The notes: generated from the letters alone by a model not told the origin. 64,000 bases of DNA from Streptomyces calvus (GCF_006782915.1 NZ_VCNP01000004.1:185073-249072), one strand, 5' to 3'. Shown: positions 33,158 through 57,211, counted from the first letter of the stretch. Numbers and translations are program-made.

Positions 33158-36094
33158 TCATCGCATCGTAACGGTACTCGACCTGCGGGCCGGCACTCGT
33201 GCGGCGGCGGACCCTGCCGTCCCAGATGTGGGCACGGGCTCCCGACGGGGTGCCTCGACCACGTCGCGGAGCTGTGAGCGGGCGGTGATGCCCAGTTTGG
33301 GGAACACCCGGTAGAGGTGGGAGCCGACCGTGCGCGGCGAGAGGAACAGCTTCTCTCCGATCTCACGGTTCGTCAGGCCGCGGGCCGCCAGGTGGACGAT
33401 CTGCTGTTGCTGAGGGCTGAGTTCGGTGAGGGCATGAGGCATCGCCACGGTGGCCTCGACGCCGCCGGCGCGCAGTTCTGCCTGTGCCCGCTCCGCCCAC
33501 GGCCGCGCGCCCAGCCGCTGGAAGGTCTCCAGGGCGGCGCTCAGCAGCGGACGGGCCTCGGCGATTCGGCGCCGGCGCCGGAGCCACTCCCCGTAGTCGA
33601 GCCGGGCCTGCGCCCGTTCGAAGGGCCGCTGCTCACCCGTCGGCTCGGCGAGCGCCGCCCGGAAGTACGGCTCGGCGTGTTCGGGATCCGCCAGCAGGGC
33701 GCGGCCCCGGTCGATCAGGGCGGCCACTCGTGCCGACATGCCCGTGCCGAGACGCCGCGCCGATCGTTCCAGCAGTGCGGCGGCGTCCTCCCGCCGGCCT
33801 GTGCGGGCGGCTGCCGCGGCGACGTCGGCCAGGACGGTGTAGGAGACGTGGTAGTGAACCGGATCGCCGTCGTCGGTGAAAGCGGACCGGAACTGCGTGT
33901 ACGCGGTGTCGTGGTCGCCCTCCGCCACCGCCGCCAGGCCCAGGGCCCGACGGGCGAAGACCGCGACGGAGCGGCTTTCCAGCGGATCGACGAGAGCCAG
34001 GGCGCGCTCGGCGAGCCGGCGGGCGGTGGCCGTGTCACCGCGCAGGCCGGCCACCGTGGCGTCGACTGCCCGGGCACACGCCTCGGCGTGGTCGAGTCCG
34101 GCCGACGACGCCACCGCCGAGATCTCGGCGGCCACTGATCGGGCCTCGGCCCATCGGCCCTGCTCCAGGCGGGTCCAGCCGGCCGCGCATCCCAGTCCGT
34201 CCGGGAGCTGTCCACGGGCCTGCCACTGGTCGAATGCCTCGTCGAAGGTCCGGCCGGCGAGGGTCGTCTCGTCCAGCAGCCAGGCGACGACGGCCAGCGC
34301 GGTGAGGTGACCGGCGTCGCCCCTGGCCTCGGCGATGAGCCCGGGCAGCACCGGTGCGAGGGCGGCTCCCGCGCTGCCGGGGTCGGAGACGGCACGTACC
34401 CAGACGCGCAGGGCCGCTCCGGCGGCATCGTCGGGCAAGCGGCAGAACAGGTCCTGGATCCGGCGCTGTTGGGACTTTTCGCCCGAGTAGTAGCGGACCA
34501 CCGCCGCCGCGGCCAGCGCGTCGAGCGCGAGGGGCGACCGGGCGTCCGCCGCCTCGTCGGCGACCCGCATGAGCAGCGCGAATGCTGCGGTGTGACGGGG
34601 TCCCAGGGACATGAGCCGTCCGGTGGCCAGCGCAGCCCTGCCCAGCAGTGCCTGGTCGTCGGTGCACTCACGGACTGCGGCGGCCAGGTGTTCCACCCAG
34701 CCGAGCTGGCCGGTGAAGACGGCGGTGGCGGCGGCTTCGGTCAGAAGCCGCGCCCGGTCCTCGCGGCGCGGGCTGAGTTGCGCGGCGCGCTCCTGGGCCG
34801 CGGCGGCGGCCGCGAAGCCACCCCGGCGCCGGGCCCGGTCGGCCGTCCGCTGCAGGGCGGCCGACACGTCCTGGTCGGGGCGTACGGTCGCGGCGGCGAG
34901 GTGCCAGGCGCGGCGGTCGGGCTCCTCGCGCAGCAACTCCGCGAGAGCGAGGTGGGCCCGGCGGCGTTCCTCGAACGACGCGGCGTGGTAGACGGCGGAG
35001 CGGACGAGCGGGTGACGGAAGGAGGTGCCGGATCCGTCCCGGCGTACGAGGCCGGCCCGTTCCGCGGGTGCCCACGCCCGGTCGTCCGCCTCGGGAAGTC
35101 CCACGGCCGCCGCCTGAACGTCCGCCGCGTCGGCTGCCGCGAGCAGGAGCAGGACGCGGCGGGTCGGTTCGGGCAGGTCCGCCGCCTGTCCCGCGAAGAT
35201 CCGCTCCAGCCGGTCGGTGACCGGCAGCGGGCCCTCCATGCCACCGGCCCCGGGGTGCCGTACCGCGGTGGCGTGGGCGAGTTCCACCAGGGCCAGTGGG
35301 TTGCCGGCCGCCTCCTGGAGGATGCGCGCCCGGGTCCGGCCGGTGGGCGGCGCAGGCTGCCGGTCCAACAGCCGGTTGGCCGCCTCGGCCTCCAGTGGGC
35401 CGAGTTCGAGGCGCTCGTACCGCCTGTCGAATCCGGGCAGTGCGGCCGCGGTGCGGACTCCGACCAGCAGCGTGACGGGCTCGCTGTCCATGCGTCGCGC
35501 CACGAAGGAGAGAACGTCCAGTGATCCACGGTCGATCCACTGCGCGTCGTCGGCCACCACCAGGAGCGGGGCGGTTTCCGCCAGGTCCGACAACAGGGTC
35601 AGCACCGCCAGACCGACGAGCATCGCGTCGGGAGGCTGCGCACACTCCTCGAGCCCCAGGACGCCACGGAGCGCGGAGCGCTGCCGCGACGGCAGGCCGT
35701 CCGCTGCGCCGAGCACCGGGCGCAGCAACTGGTGAAGACCGGCGAATCCGAGGTGCGCCTCGGATTGGCTCCCCACCGCCCGCAGCACTCGGCCACCCGC
35801 ATCCCGTGCGCGATCGGCTGCGAGGTCGAGCAGCGTGCTCTTTCCGGCACCGGGGTCACCCGCGACGATCAACACGTCGCTGTGGGACCGATCGGCGGTC
35901 ACCCGCCGGATGATTTCCGCGGTCTCGGTTTCTCGGCCCACCACCGCCGGACCGGAATTCCGCGTCGAGCGCCGGTCCCCACGAACTCTTCCATCGTTTT
36001 CCACGGATGCTCCAAGCGACGAGATCTCCCCGGACGCCGGCGCGGGGAACCGCCACAGCGCCCGCAGGAGCGGTGACCAACCTGCTCGGAGCAC
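33158..36094 (-). CDS. LAL-family LuxR regulator (large ATP-binding)
   Basis: A 978-residue regulator. The AAA-type ATPase domain opens with VVGRETETAEI, then Walker A AGDPGAGKSTLLDLA (about residues 78-92) and Walker B LLVVADDAQWID. A long TPR-like helical middle follows. The LuxR helix-turn-helix is at about residues 890-945 (LSPQQQQIVHLAARGLTNRE, then LFLSPRTVGSHLYRVF). The GTG at 36094 is the longest start; a GTG about 30 codons later is possible. LAL proteins activate secondary-metabolite or catabolic clusters. It is divergent from the hydrolase pair at 36346-38826 across a 250-bp gap, the most likely target. Confidence 0.88.
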   Translation of the reverse strand: MLRAGWSPLLRALWRFPAPASGEISSLGASVENDGRVRGDRRSTRNSGPAVVGRETETAEIIRRVTADRSHSDVLIVAGDPGAGKSTLLDLAADRARDAGGRVLRAVGSQSEAHLGFAGLHQLLRPVLGAADGLPSRQRSALRGVLGLEECAQPPDAMLVGLAVLTLLSDLAETAPLLVVADDAQWIDRGSLDVLSFVARRMDSEPVTLLVGVRTAAALPGFDRRYERLELGPLEAEAANRLLDRQPAPPTGRTRARILQEAAGNPLALVELAHATAVRHPGAGGMEGPLPVTDRLERIFAGQAADLPEPTRRVLLLLAAADAADVQAAAVGLPEADDRAWAPAERAGLVRRDGSGTSFRHPLVRSAVYHAASFEERRRAHLALAELLREEPDRRAWHLAAATVRPDQDVSAALQRTADRARRRGGFAAAAAAQERAAQLSPRREDRARLLTEAAATAVFTGQLGWVEHLAAAVRECTDDQALLGRAALATGRLMSLGPRHTAAFALLMRVADEAADARSPLALDALAAAAVVRYYSGEKSQQRRIQDLFCRLPDDAAGAALRVWVRAVSDPGSAGAALAPVLPGLIAEARGDAGHLTALAVVAWLLDETTLAGRTFDEAFDQWQARGQLPDGLGCAAGWTRLEQGRWAEARSVAAEISAVASSAGLDHAEACARAVDATVAGLRGDTATARRLAERALALVDPLESRSVAVFARRALGLAAVAEGDHDTAYTQFRSAFTDDGDPVHYHVSYTVLADVAAAAARTGRREDAAALLERSARRLGTGMSARVAALIDRGRALLADPEHAEPYFRAALAEPTGEQRPFERAQARLDYGEWLRRRRRIAEARPLLSAALETFQRLGARPWAERAQAELRAGGVEATVAMPHALTELSPQQQQIVHLAARGLTNREIGEKLFLSPRTVGSHLYRVFPKLGITARSQLRDVVEAPRREPVPTSGTAGSAAARVPARRSSTVTMR

Positions 36095-36345
36095 CTGAGC
36101 GCCGTCCGCGTCCGGGATATTCCGGCCATGGCGTCCACGGAGTTGCAGTCAGCCGTGAAAGTCGGGGCCGGCCACCGCACACGACACGGCCGCCGAGCGG
36201 GCCCGGGGATCCGGCTGGCGGCTCGTGAATGCGGCGGTGCAGCCACGTGCGCCGCAGGCACAGGTGCAGTCACCTGACGGATACCGCGCCCGCCGGGGCC
36301 ACTCGTACCGTTCCGGAAATGCCTCCCCATTCTCCAGGTGGTTCC

Positions 36346-37260
36346 ATGGAACAGCTCACGCTCGGCAACGTCTCCATCACACGCGTACGGGAATACTACG
36401 GTTCCGTCGGGATGGAGCCCCACACCTTCTTCCCGGACAGCTCGCAGGAAGTCTGGAAGGACGGCGTCCACTGGCTGGCCCCGCACTTCCTGGACTCCGC
36501 GACCGGGTCGGTGAATTCCGCGATCCAGACCTGGCTGCTGCGCAGCGGCGGCAAGACCGTCCTCGTCGACACCGGCGTGGGTAACCACAAGGAGCGCCCG
36601 TACGCGCCGGTCTGGGGTCACCTCAGGACGAACTTCCTGGACAACCTCGCCCGGGCAGGTGTCCGGCCCGAGGACGTGGACATCGTCATCAACACGCATC
36701 TCCACGTCGACCACGTCGGCTGGAACACGTACCTGGACGGGCGGCAGTGGGTTCCCACCTTCCCCAACGCCACGTACCTGATGCCGAAGGACGACTTCGA
36801 CTTCTGGAACCCGGAGAACAACCGCACGTCGGTGTTCGGCCGCGGCAACCAGAACGTGTTCGAGGACAGCGTGGCCCCGGTGCACCGGGCCGGGCAGGCG
36901 CTGCTGTGGGAGAACGGCTACCGGATCGACGGTGACCTGCGTCTGGAGCCGGCTCCCGGCCACACCCCCGGCTCCTCCGTGCTGATCCTCGACTCCGGGA
37001 CGGACCGCGCGGTGTTCGTGGGTGACCTGCTGCACAACCCGGTGCAGATCGTCGAGCCGGACGCCAACAGCTGCTTCTGCGAGGACCCCGCGGGCGCCCG
37101 CGCCACCCGCCGCAAGGTCCTGGGCTGGGCGGCCGACAACAACGCGCTCGTCGTCCCCGCGCACCTGGGCGGCCACGGCGCCGCCGAAATCGTGCGGAGG
37201 GGCACCACGTTCGACATCAAGGGCTGGGCGCCCTTCACCCCGTACGCCGAGCAGAGCTGA
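36346..37260 (+). CDS. Metallo-beta-lactamase-fold hydrolase
   Basis: A 304-residue protein with the zinc signature THLHVDHVG (about residues 121-129), the later ligand in PAPGHTPGSS, VFVGDLLHNP and a C-terminal PAHLGGHG. The ATG at 36346 follows CCAGGTGG. The layout resembles lactonase/quorum-quenching and related esterase-like MBL proteins. It is followed after 21 bp by the carboxylesterase gene, and both are divergent from the LAL regulator. It has no obvious counterpart in well-known hydroxamate siderophore pathways, so a role in siderophore hydrolysis or in a separate catabolic module is open. Confidence 0.85.
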   Translation: MEQLTLGNVSITRVREYYGSVGMEPHTFFPDSSQEVWKDGVHWLAPHFLDSATGSVNSAIQTWLLRSGGKTVLVDTGVGNHKERPYAPVWGHLRTNFLDNLARAGVRPEDVDIVINTHLHVDHVGWNTYLDGRQWVPTFPNATYLMPKDDFDFWNPENNRTSVFGRGNQNVFEDSVAPVHRAGQALLWENGYRIDGDLRLEPAPGHTPGSSVLILDSGTDRAVFVGDLLHNPVQIVEPDANSCFCEDPAGARATRRKVLGWAADNNALVVPAHLGGHGAAEIVRRGTTFDIKGWAPFTPYAEQS

Positions 37261-37281
37261 CACCCGAGGAAGGGCATCTCC

Positions 37282-38826
37282 GTGAGCACACGACCCGACG
37301 CCGTCGTCACCACCGCGCAGGGAGCCGTCCGCGGCCTGCACAGGGACGACGGCACCGCCACCTTCCTGAACATCCCCTACGCTGCTCCTCCGCTGGGCGC
37401 CGGCCGGTTCACCCCGCCGCAGCCGCACGAACCCTGGGACGGCGTACGGGACGCCACCGCGCCCGGCCCCAACGCCCCGCAGTCCCGGCGCAGGCTCGGC
37501 CGCATCGACATGGCCCCCTACTTCGGTGCCGGCTGGAGCCGCGGCGAGGACTACCTCACCGTCAACGTCTTCCGGCCCGCGGCCGGTGACCGGGACCTGC
37601 CCGTGATGGTGTTCGTCCACGGCGGCGGGTTCGTCGCCGGATCGACTCGGTCCGCGCTGTACGACGGTTCCGCCTTCGCCCGCGACGGCGTCCTCCTGGT
37701 CACACTCAACTACCGGCTCGGCATCCTCGGGTTCCTCGACATCCCCGGGGCGCCCGCCAACCGCGGCCTGCTCGACGTCGTCGCCGCACTGCGCTGGGTG
37801 CAGGAGAACATCGCCGCCTTCGGCGGTGACCCGGACAACGTCACCCTCTTCGGCCAGTCGGCCGGGGCGACCGTCGTCGGCGGCGTCCTCGCCACTCCTG
37901 AGGCCGCGGGCCTGTTCCGTCGGGCGATCGTGCAGAGCGGCAGCGGCCTGGGTGCGTTCACCACCGAACAGGCCGCCCGTGTCACCAGGGCCGCGGCCGA
38001 GGAACTGGGCATCGAGCCGCACGTCGGCGCCTTCGCGGACATCTCCGACGAGCGCCTGGTGGCGGCAGCCTCCGAACTCGCGGGCATCGACCTGCGGACC
38101 GCCACCCACCACGACCCGCTGATCGGCCTCAGTCCCTTCAGCCTGGTGCTCGACACGCAGCCCGCCGAATCCGTCGCCGCCGGCATGGGCGCCGACGTCG
38201 ACCTGCTCGTCGGGACCAACACCGAGGAGGGCAACCTCTACCTGGTTCCGGTGGACCTGTACGCCACGTCGACCGCCGGGGACGTCGACGACACCGCGGC
38301 GCGCTCGCACCCGAAGCCCGCGCAGCTCGTGGAGACGTACCGCACCACCCGCCCCGGGGCGTCCTTCGGTGAGCTGCGGTCGGCCGTCATGGGCGACGCG
38401 CTGTTCGGCGCGGGCAGCTGGGCCCTGGCCGGCGCGCATGCCGCCCACCCCCGGTCCGCCACGTTCAGCTACGAGTTCGCCTGGCGCTCCCATGCCCTGG
38501 GCGGAGACCTCGGCGCCACCCACGCGGTGGAGCTCCCCTTCGTCTTCGACATCGCGGGACTCCCGCGGCTGGCGGGTGAGGGCGCCCTGCTGGGCCCCGA
38601 CAAGCCCCCCGCGGACCTCGCCGCACGCACACACGAGGCCTGGATCCGCTTCGCCAGGACCGGCGACCCCGGCTGGGACCGGTACGACACCACACGCCGG
38701 GCCACGATGCGCATCGACGCCGAGTGGACCCAGGTCGACGACCCCCGCAGCAGGGAACGGCAGGCCTGGGCCGGCCCGTCCCGCACGGATCGCTCCGTGC
38801 GCCCCTGCGTCGAGGACACTCCGTGA
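37282..38826 (+). CDS. Type-B carboxylesterase
   Basis: A 514-residue alpha/beta hydrolase of the carboxylesterase B family. The N-terminal NIPYAAPPLGAGRFTPPQPH, the oxyanion loop VFVHGGGFVAGS, the nucleophile elbow FGQSAGATVVGG and the acid-side TNTEEGNLYL are all visible; the His should lie near ATHAVELPFVFD. No signal peptide is seen, so it is probably cytosolic. GTG start after GGAAGG. It forms a two-gene operon with the MBL-fold hydrolase and converges on mbtH. It could cleave an ester or amide in a siderophore or an external substrate. Confidence 0.9.
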   Translation: MSTRPDAVVTTAQGAVRGLHRDDGTATFLNIPYAAPPLGAGRFTPPQPHEPWDGVRDATAPGPNAPQSRRRLGRIDMAPYFGAGWSRGEDYLTVNVFRPAAGDRDLPVMVFVHGGGFVAGSTRSALYDGSAFARDGVLLVTLNYRLGILGFLDIPGAPANRGLLDVVAALRWVQENIAAFGGDPDNVTLFGQSAGATVVGGVLATPEAAGLFRRAIVQSGSGLGAFTTEQAARVTRAAAEELGIEPHVGAFADISDERLVAAASELAGIDLRTATHHDPLIGLSPFSLVLDTQPAESVAAGMGADVDLLVGTNTEEGNLYLVPVDLYATSTAGDVDDTAARSHPKPAQLVETYRTTRPGASFGELRSAVMGDALFGAGSWALAGAHAAHPRSATFSYEFAWRSHALGGDLGATHAVELPFVFDIAGLPRLAGEGALLGPDKPPADLAARTHEAWIRFARTGDPGWDRYDTTRRATMRIDAEWTQVDDPRSRERQAWAGPSRTDRSVRPCVEDTP

Positions 38827-38882
38827 CAGGAACGCGATGACGTGTGTGCGGGCGGCCGGGCTCCGGGGGCCGTCGGGGCGGT

Positions 38883-39088
38883 TCAGTCCCGGCGTGCGGC
38901 CAGGCTCGCCGGGCGGAGGTCGGTCCAGTGGGCCTCCACGTAGGCCAGGCAGGCCTCGCGGGTGTCCTCGCCGAAGGCCGTGCGCCAGCCGGCCGGCACC
39001 TCCGCGAAGGACGGCCACAGCGAGTGCTGGTTCTCGTCGTTGACCAGCACCAGGTAGCGGCCCTGCGGATCCTCGAAGGGGTTGGTCG

Positions 39089-39092
<4 letters not shown>
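38883..39092 (-). CDS. MbtH-like NRPS accessory protein
   Basis: A 69-residue MbtH-like protein: [33 protein letters not shown] and a C-terminal [14 protein letters not shown], with the conserved Trp residues. The ATG overlaps the NRPS stop (ATGA), so it is made with the NRPS in fixed ratio. MbtH proteins bind adenylation domains and are needed for their folding or activity. It is the last gene of the biosynthetic operon. Confidence 0.95.
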
Positions 39093-53317
<14,225 letters not shown>

Positions 53318-53482
53318 CGTAGGAGAGCCCTTCCCTGATGTGCGTCGGTGAGCAGTCGTGGGACGTGTCGGCGGGCCGGTGGGGCCGGACGGCGGGCGCG
53401 CCGCGGCCCGGCCCCGCCGGTGTGCGTCGGGGGCGGTGGCGTGCCGGCCGGCCCGTGGGGGCCGGCGGGCGCCGCGCGGGGC

Positions 53483-54538
53483 CTACTCGACGGCGGTGAT
53501 CAGCGGGGTGATCTCGTCGATCGCGTACGGGATCGACAGGACCGTGTTGAAGGAGAACGCCGCGCCGATGTCCGGGTCCTGGTAGGGCACGAACAGGTCC
53601 CGCTCGTCCTGGACGACCTTCAGTTTCCGGTACAGCGGCTCCGCCTTGATGCGGTCGTTGGCGTCGGTGCCGGAGGTGACCCAGACCAGGCGGTCGACGT
53701 CGAGGACGCTCAGTTTCTCGGCGCTGAGTTCGGCCACGTTCCAGCCGGGCTTGGCCAGCTTGTCGATCTGCGGCTCGAGCTTGAAGCCGAGTTCCTTGAA
53801 GAAGATCGCCTTGGGGTCGTTCGTGGTGAACGCCGAGTACTTGCCGGCTTCGAAGCTGTCGGCGACGGCGAGGGTCAGCTCGGCGAACTCGGGGTGCTTG
53901 TCGCGGACTTGGCCGAACCGGTCGCCGATGTCCGAGATCAGCTTCTCGGCCTGCTCGTCCTTGCCGAGGGCCTTGCCGATCTGGCGGGTCATCACCTGCC
54001 AGGGCGCGCCGTAGTCCGGGTGGTCCTTCGGCTGGGCGACGACCTTGGTGAACCGGGAGAGCGTGTCGTACTGCTCCTTCTTCATGCCCGAGTACTGGGC
54101 GATGACCAGGTCGGGCTGGAGCGCGGCGATCTTCTCCATGTTGTACTCGTCGCGCTCGCCGACGATCTCCGGTGTGTCGGAGCCCCAGGGGTCCCTGGTC
54201 CAGGGCCACTTGCCGTACGGCTTCTCCTTGAACCAGTCCACGGCGCCGACGGGCTTGGCGCCGAGGGCCAGCACCGCGTCCTGGTCCGACAGGCCGAGCG
54301 TGACGATCCGCTTCGGCTCCTCGTCGATGGTGGTGCTGCCGTACTTGTGCGCGACCGTGACCGGGAACGCCCCGGACTGCGCGCCCGCTCCGGCCGAGGA
54401 CGAGTCGCCCTTGTCCGAGGAGGAGTTGTCGGTCCCGCCCCCACAGGCGGTCAGGGCGAGCGCGGCGACGGCGGCCACCACCGTTCTCGTGACGAGTCCG
54501 GCGATCCGCGCGGGTGCGCGGCGTGTTCCAGTGGACAC
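53483..54538 (-). CDS. Siderophore-binding lipoprotein (FecB/FepB-like)
   Basis: A 351-residue secreted lipoprotein from the GTG at 54538 (AAAGGA site). The signal peptide VVAAVAALALTAC ends in lipobox LTAC, followed by a Ser/Gly linker. The periplasmic-binding fold starts FPVTVAHKYGSTTIDEEPKR, then IVTLGLSDQDAVLALGAKPV. It captures the ferric siderophore outside the cell and hands it to the FecCD permeases 25 kb away. It lies between the monooxygenase and NRPS genes in one operon, 165 bp before the NRPS start. Confidence 0.93.
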   Translation of the reverse strand: MSTGTRRAPARIAGLVTRTVVAAVAALALTACGGGTDNSSSDKGDSSSAGAGAQSGAFPVTVAHKYGSTTIDEEPKRIVTLGLSDQDAVLALGAKPVGAVDWFKEKPYGKWPWTRDPWGSDTPEIVGERDEYNMEKIAALQPDLVIAQYSGMKKEQYDTLSRFTKVVAQPKDHPDYGAPWQVMTRQIGKALGKDEQAEKLISDIGDRFGQVRDKHPEFAELTLAVADSFEAGKYSAFTTNDPKAIFFKELGFKLEPQIDKLAKPGWNVAELSAEKLSVLDVDRLVWVTSGTDANDRIKAEPLYRKLKVVQDERDLFVPYQDPDIGAAFSFNTVLSIPYAIDEITPLITAVE

Positions 54539-54638
54539 GTTGGTTCCTTTCACGGGATTCCACAGGAGTGCCGCGCCTGCCGGGCGCGACGTCCCGGGCA
54601 GTGCGCGGCGGTGTGGGGGGCTGGGACCTCGGAGCGGG

Positions 54639-55988
54639 CTATCGGGAGGTGCCGATGCCGTCCGTGAGGGGGCGGGCCGTGCCGGAGGCGGCACGGCCCC
54701 GGTCGATGATCGAGTCCAGGATCTCGCCGACCCGGATCGCGATGTTCGACAGCAGGGAGGAGGTGATGCCGTGGGTGTGCTCGGTGCCGCCCTGCAGGTA
54801 GATGCCGCAGCGCAGTTCGGGTCCGGTCGCCACGCGGTAGTCGCGTCCGACGCGGACGCGTCCCTCCTCGTCGCGGTGGCAGAGGCCGGCGGTCTCGCCG
54901 AGCAGGGCCAGGCCGTCGGCGGGCAGGTAGCCGGTGCCGTAGACGACGACGTCGGCGTCGAGGGCGGTGCGTTCGCCGGTGACGAGGGAGACGACGGTGG
55001 CGCGGACCTTGTCCGGGGTCTCGGTGACGCCGGTGAGCCGGGACACGTTGTGGAAGTGGAGCCGTTCGGTGCCGAGCACCTTCTCCTGGTACGCGCGCCG
55101 GTACAGGTCCTCGATGAGGTCCGTGTCGACCACGGAGTAGTTGGTGTTGCCGTGGTAGTCCATCAGCTTGCGCTTGACGTCCTCGGGCGCGGTGAAGTAC
55201 TCGTCCACCGCGTCGGGGTCGAAGATGCGGTTGGCGAAGTTGCTGTCGTCGGCGGGGCTGTAGCCGTAGCGGGAGAAGACGGCGTGGACCTCGGCGCCGG
55301 GGAAGCGGCGGTGCAGGTAGGCCACGTTCTCCGCGGCGCTCTGGCCGGCGCCGACGACGACGAACCGGGAGGGGTTCGTTCCGTCCAGGGCGTCCACCCT
55401 GGCCAGCAGGTCGGAGTTGTGCCAGATGCGTTCCGAGCGTTCGACGCCCTCCGGCATGCGCGGCCGCAGCCCGGTGCCGATGACCAGGTTGCGGGCCCGG
55501 TGCACCACGAGTCCGTCCCCGGAGCGTGCCGTGACGTCGAGGTACTCCACCGTTCCGTCGCGCAGGACCGGTTCGACGGCGACGACCTCGTGGCCGTAGG
55601 AGACCATGTCGTCGACCTTCGCCGCCGCCCACTCGAAGTAGTCGTGGAACTCCATGCGCAGCGGGAAGAAGTTCTTGTGGTTGACGAAGTCGATCAGGCG
55701 TCCCTTGCTCTGCAGATAGCTCAGGAAGCTGTATTCGCTGGTGGGGTTGCGGAGGGTCACCAGGTCTTTGAGGAAGGACACCTGCATCGTCGCGTCGTCG
55801 ATCAGCATGCCCCGGTGCCAGCCGAAGGCCGGCTGGCGCTCGAAGAAGTGGGCGGTGACCGCCTCTTGCCTGCCGACGCGCGTGTTGTGCTCGCTGAGCG
55901 CGATCGCCATGGCCACATTGGACGGCCCGAAGCCGATGCCTATGAGGTCGTGGACCAGTGGTGCGTCGCCAGGAAGAACCTGAGCCAT
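54639..55988 (-). CDS. L-ornithine N5-monooxygenase
   Basis: A 449-residue flavin N-hydroxylase of the SidA/PvdA/CchB family. FAD motif IGIGFGPSNVAMAIAL (about residues 16-31), substrate and flavin segment FGWHRGMLIDDATMQVSFLKD (about residues 55-75), NADPH motif VVGAGQSAAENVAYL near residue 207, and the C-terminal ATGY-like VYGTGYLPAD. It makes N5-hydroxyornithine for the siderophore. It is the first gene of the biosynthetic operon and has an iron box 93 bp upstream. Confidence 0.95.
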   Translation of the reverse strand: MAQVLPGDAPLVHDLIGIGFGPSNVAMAIALSEHNTRVGRQEAVTAHFFERQPAFGWHRGMLIDDATMQVSFLKDLVTLRNPTSEYSFLSYLQSKGRLIDFVNHKNFFPLRMEFHDYFEWAAAKVDDMVSYGHEVVAVEPVLRDGTVEYLDVTARSGDGLVVHRARNLVIGTGLRPRMPEGVERSERIWHNSDLLARVDALDGTNPSRFVVVGAGQSAAENVAYLHRRFPGAEVHAVFSRYGYSPADDSNFANRIFDPDAVDEYFTAPEDVKRKLMDYHGNTNYSVVDTDLIEDLYRRAYQEKVLGTERLHFHNVSRLTGVTETPDKVRATVVSLVTGERTALDADVVVYGTGYLPADGLALLGETAGLCHRDEEGRVRVGRDYRVATGPELRCGIYLQGGTEHTHGITSSLLSNIAIRVGEILDSIIDRGRAASGTARPLTDGIGTSR

Positions 55989-56080
55989 GTCACTCCCATT
56001 CGTGCGGGCGGCCGGAGGTCCGGCGTCGGGAATTACGGGAGGAAGGGCGCGCCGAGAGCAGGACAGCGGACCCGCGAAAC

Positions 56081-56099
56081 TTAGGGAAGCCTAAGCTCA
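56081..56099 (-). promoter_or_regulatory. Iron box, biosynthetic operon promoter
   Basis: TTAGGGAAGCCTAAGCTCA matches the reverse-complement DmdR consensus (TTAGGTGAGCCTAACCTAA) at 15 of 19 positions. It lies upstream of the monooxygenase-lipoprotein-NRPS-mbtH operon. Confidence 0.75.
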
Positions 56100-56195
56100 G
56101 CTTGGCCGACTGTCGACTGGACAAAACAGGACAGTAATCGAGTTCGATCAACTGACGGATCATCAATCACCGTTCACCGACGCCCCGTTGCAGCG

Positions 56196-56214
56196 TTAGG
56201 TAAGCCTTGCTTTA
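56196..56214 (+). promoter_or_regulatory. Iron box, formyltransferase promoter
   Basis: TTAGGTAAGCCTTGCTTTA matches the reverse-complement DmdR consensus at 14 of 19 positions and ends 36 bp before the formyltransferase ATG. With the box at 56081-56099 it makes a divergent, doubly controlled promoter in an AT-rich interval. Confidence 0.7.
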
Positions 56215-56250
56215 CTGTCGGCGGCCAGTCCCTGCCGGAGGAGGAACCAC

Positions 56251-57198
56251 ATGCGGGTCGTCATGTTCGGTTATCAGACCTGGGGTCATCGCACCCTGCG
56301 GGCCCTGCTGGATTCCGAGCACGACGTGGTGATGGTGGTGACACACCCCCGCAGCGAGCACGCCTACGAGCGGATCTGGAGCGACTCGGTCGCCGAACTC
56401 GCCGAGGAGCACGGCATCCCCGTCCTCATCCGCAACCGCCCGGACGACGAGGAACTGTTCGCGCGGCTCAAGGACGCCGACCCGGACATCATCGTCGCGA
56501 ACAACTGGCGGACGTGGATCCCGCCGCACATCTACGGCCTGCCGCGCCACGGCACGCTCAACGTGCACGACTCGCTGCTGCCGAAGTACGCGGGCTTCTC
56601 CCCGCTCATCTGGGCCCTCATCAACGGCGAGCCCGAAGTCGGCGTCACCGCGCACCTGATGGACGAGGTGCTCGACGCCGGGGACATCGTCCTCCAGCGC
56701 GCGGTTCCGGTCGGGCCGACGGACACCGCGACCGACCTGTTCCACAAGACCGTCGACCTCATCGCGCCGGTCACCACGGGCGCCCTCGACCTGATCGCCT
56801 CCGGGCGGACCGAGTTCACCAAGCAGGACCGTTCCCGGGCGAGCTTCTTCCACAAGCGGTCGCTGGAGGACAGCCGCATCGACTGGAACTGGCCCGCCGA
56901 GGACCTGGAGCGCCTGGTCCGGGCACAGTCCGCCCCCTATCCGAGCGCCTTCACCTTCCACAAGGGCCGGCGTCTGGAGGTGCTGTCCGCCGTGGTGTCC
57001 CAGGGCCGCTACGGCGGGACGCCCGGCCGCATCTTCTACCGCGAGGGCGACGGCGTGGTGATCGTCGCCGGCGCCGACGCGCGGACCGGCCGCAACCACG
57101 GCCTGGCCATCACCCGCGTACGCACCGAGGACGGACGGGAGTTGGGCGCGACCGAGTACTTCACCTCGATGGGCGGCTACCTCACCGGCCGGCCCTGA
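56251..57198 (+). CDS. N5-hydroxyornithine formyltransferase (CchA-like)
   Basis: A 315-residue methionyl-tRNA-formyltransferase-like protein. The N-terminal Rossmann-like domain has VMFGYQTWGHRTLRALL; the catalytic region carries GTLNVHDSLLPKYAGFSPLI (Asn and His of the formyltransferase active site) and HLMDEVLDAGDIVLQ (catalytic Asp); a C-terminal barrel follows. In hydroxamate siderophore clusters such enzymes formylate N5-hydroxyornithine using 10-formyl-tetrahydrofolate. Its presence, instead of an acetyltransferase, favours foroxymithine over erythrochelin. GGAGGA precedes the ATG. Confidence 0.92.
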   Translation: MRVVMFGYQTWGHRTLRALLDSEHDVVMVVTHPRSEHAYERIWSDSVAELAEEHGIPVLIRNRPDDEELFARLKDADPDIIVANNWRTWIPPHIYGLPRHGTLNVHDSLLPKYAGFSPLIWALINGEPEVGVTAHLMDEVLDAGDIVLQRAVPVGPTDTATDLFHKTVDLIAPVTTGALDLIASGRTEFTKQDRSRASFFHKRSLEDSRIDWNWPAEDLERLVRAQSAPYPSAFTFHKGRRLEVLSAVVSQGRYGGTPGRIFYREGDGVVIVAGADARTGRNHGLAITRVRTEDGRELGATEYFTSMGGYLTGRP

Positions 57199-57211
57199 GA
57201 CGGCAGCACAC

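Noticed and set aside
56100..56195. A riboswitch or small RNA in the divergent siderophore promoter
   Set aside because: The interval is AT-rich and only 96 bp long, with no conserved RNA fold that I can recognise; the iron boxes explain the control.
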